Assembly: GCA_036638975.1 (NCBI GenBank)
Contig: JAVWJP010000028.1
Span: 1-11,532 of the forward strand
DNA: 11,532 bases
Direction of reading: 5' to 3'
From: JAVWJP01 sp036638975
GTDB taxonomy: Bacteria > Bacillota > Clostridia > Oscillospirales > Ruminococcaceae
The notes under the pieces were generated by a model. The model was given only the letters and a program-made list of their open reading frames with translations. It was not told the origin of the DNA and searched no databases. Positions 11,363 to 11,532 of this stretch are shown here, piece by piece (position 1 is the first letter of the stretch; the number at the start of each line of letters is the position of its first letter). The position numbers were made by a program, and so were the translations under genes.

Positions 11363-11438
11363 GAGCCACTAGCTCAGTTGGCAGAGCATTTGACTTTTAA
11401 TCAAAGGGTCCGGGGTTCGAATCTCCGGTGGCTCACCA
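11363..11438 (+). tRNA. tRNA-Lys (anticodon UUU)
   Basis: A 76-nt plus-strand gene with encoded CCA. The acceptor stem is GAGCCAC/GTGGCTC, the D arm is GCTCAGTTGGCAGAGC, the anticodon arm is TTTGACTTTTAATCAAA with anticodon TTT, and the T arm contains GGTTCGAATC. All stems pair; one G-T wobble occurs in the T stem. It is the only convincing plus-strand gene in the window. Two tandem repeats derived in part from its own 5' half precede it, and a perfect inverted repeat begins within its CCA. Confidence 0.98.
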
Positions 11439-11483
11439 AAAAGAGAAGCAGTAAGACACTCGTCTTACTGCTTCTCTTTTTGG
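11436..11483 (+). terminator. 22-bp perfect inverted repeat, terminator of tRNA-Lys (bidirectional)
   Basis: The left arm 11436-11457 pairs without mismatch with 11462-11483 around a 4-nt loop (ACTC). The right arm ends CTTTTTGGTTTG, giving a terminator for the tRNA. The left arm AAAAAG supplies a T-run on the other strand, so it could work both ways. The outermost paired bases on the left are the last CCA of the tRNA. Confidence 0.85.
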
Positions 11484-11513
11484 TTTGAGGCACGAGATGA
11501 GAACAGGCAGCAA

Positions 11514-11530
11514 GTGCGGCAAAGCCGCAC
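11514..11530. repeat. Short hairpin at window edge
   Basis: GTGCGGC (11514-11520) and GCCGCAC (11524-11530) form a perfect 7-bp stem with an AAA loop. No T-run is visible before the window ends. No gene can be called in 11484-11532. Confidence 0.5.
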
Positions 11531-11532
11531 GC

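Overview
The window looks like a contig from an uncultured anaerobic Clostridia-type Firmicute (Oscillospirales-like, my inference). Evidence is strong GGAGG ribosome sites, consensus TTGACA/TATAAT promoters, a Na+-pumping decarboxylase beta subunit, a short ProS, a MurT/GatD-type pair and the rplM-rpsI pair. A run of exactly 100 N at 1156-1255 shows it is a scaffold, probably a draft or metagenome assembly. Almost every gene lies on the minus strand; the only convincing plus-strand gene is a tRNA-Lys near the right end.

Region A (1 to about 3190) is a block from an integrated mobile element, with GC-richer codons than the rest. In transcription order on the minus strand it holds an unrecognised 169-aa protein, an LPD28-like protein, an Api92-like protein, a hairpin-rich leader, the first codons of a DNA adenine methylase cut by the assembly gap, two AbrB-type proteins and a partial conserved protein leaving the window. 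The genes are tightly packed, and several ribosome sites sit inside the end of the preceding gene. No integrase, relaxase or resistance gene is visible. The block is separated from a tRNA-Leu(UAA) by about 250 bp with stacked hairpins, at least two of them minus-strand terminators. The tRNA 3' end is a plausible insertion boundary, but no att repeat can be shown here.

Region B (3197-9965) is chromosomal. It holds tRNA-Leu with its own promoter, a two-gene unit (tandem DUF1508/YegP-like protein plus a 73-aa helical protein), and then a closely spaced minus-strand series oadB, a 44-aa OadG-like subunit, proS, murT-like, gatD-like and a barnase-like exported RNase. From proS onward the spacing is 11 nt, a 4-nt overlap and 19 nt, so co-transcription is likely. 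The GatD-like protein lacks both the catalytic Cys and His of the family, and MurT has an altered conserved motif, so this is a divergent MurT/GatD pair coupled to a secreted RNase.

Region C (9966-11532) holds rplM-rpsI with a perfect-consensus promoter and a terminator, a possible frameshifted coding remnant, and a plus-strand tRNA-Lys(UUU). The tRNA-Lys promoter is followed by two 74-bp tandem repeats that contain pieces of the 5' half of the same tRNA, an unusual leader. A 22-bp perfect inverted repeat closes the tRNA gene. The strongest leads are the degenerate GatD within its operon and the tRNA-Lys leader repeats.
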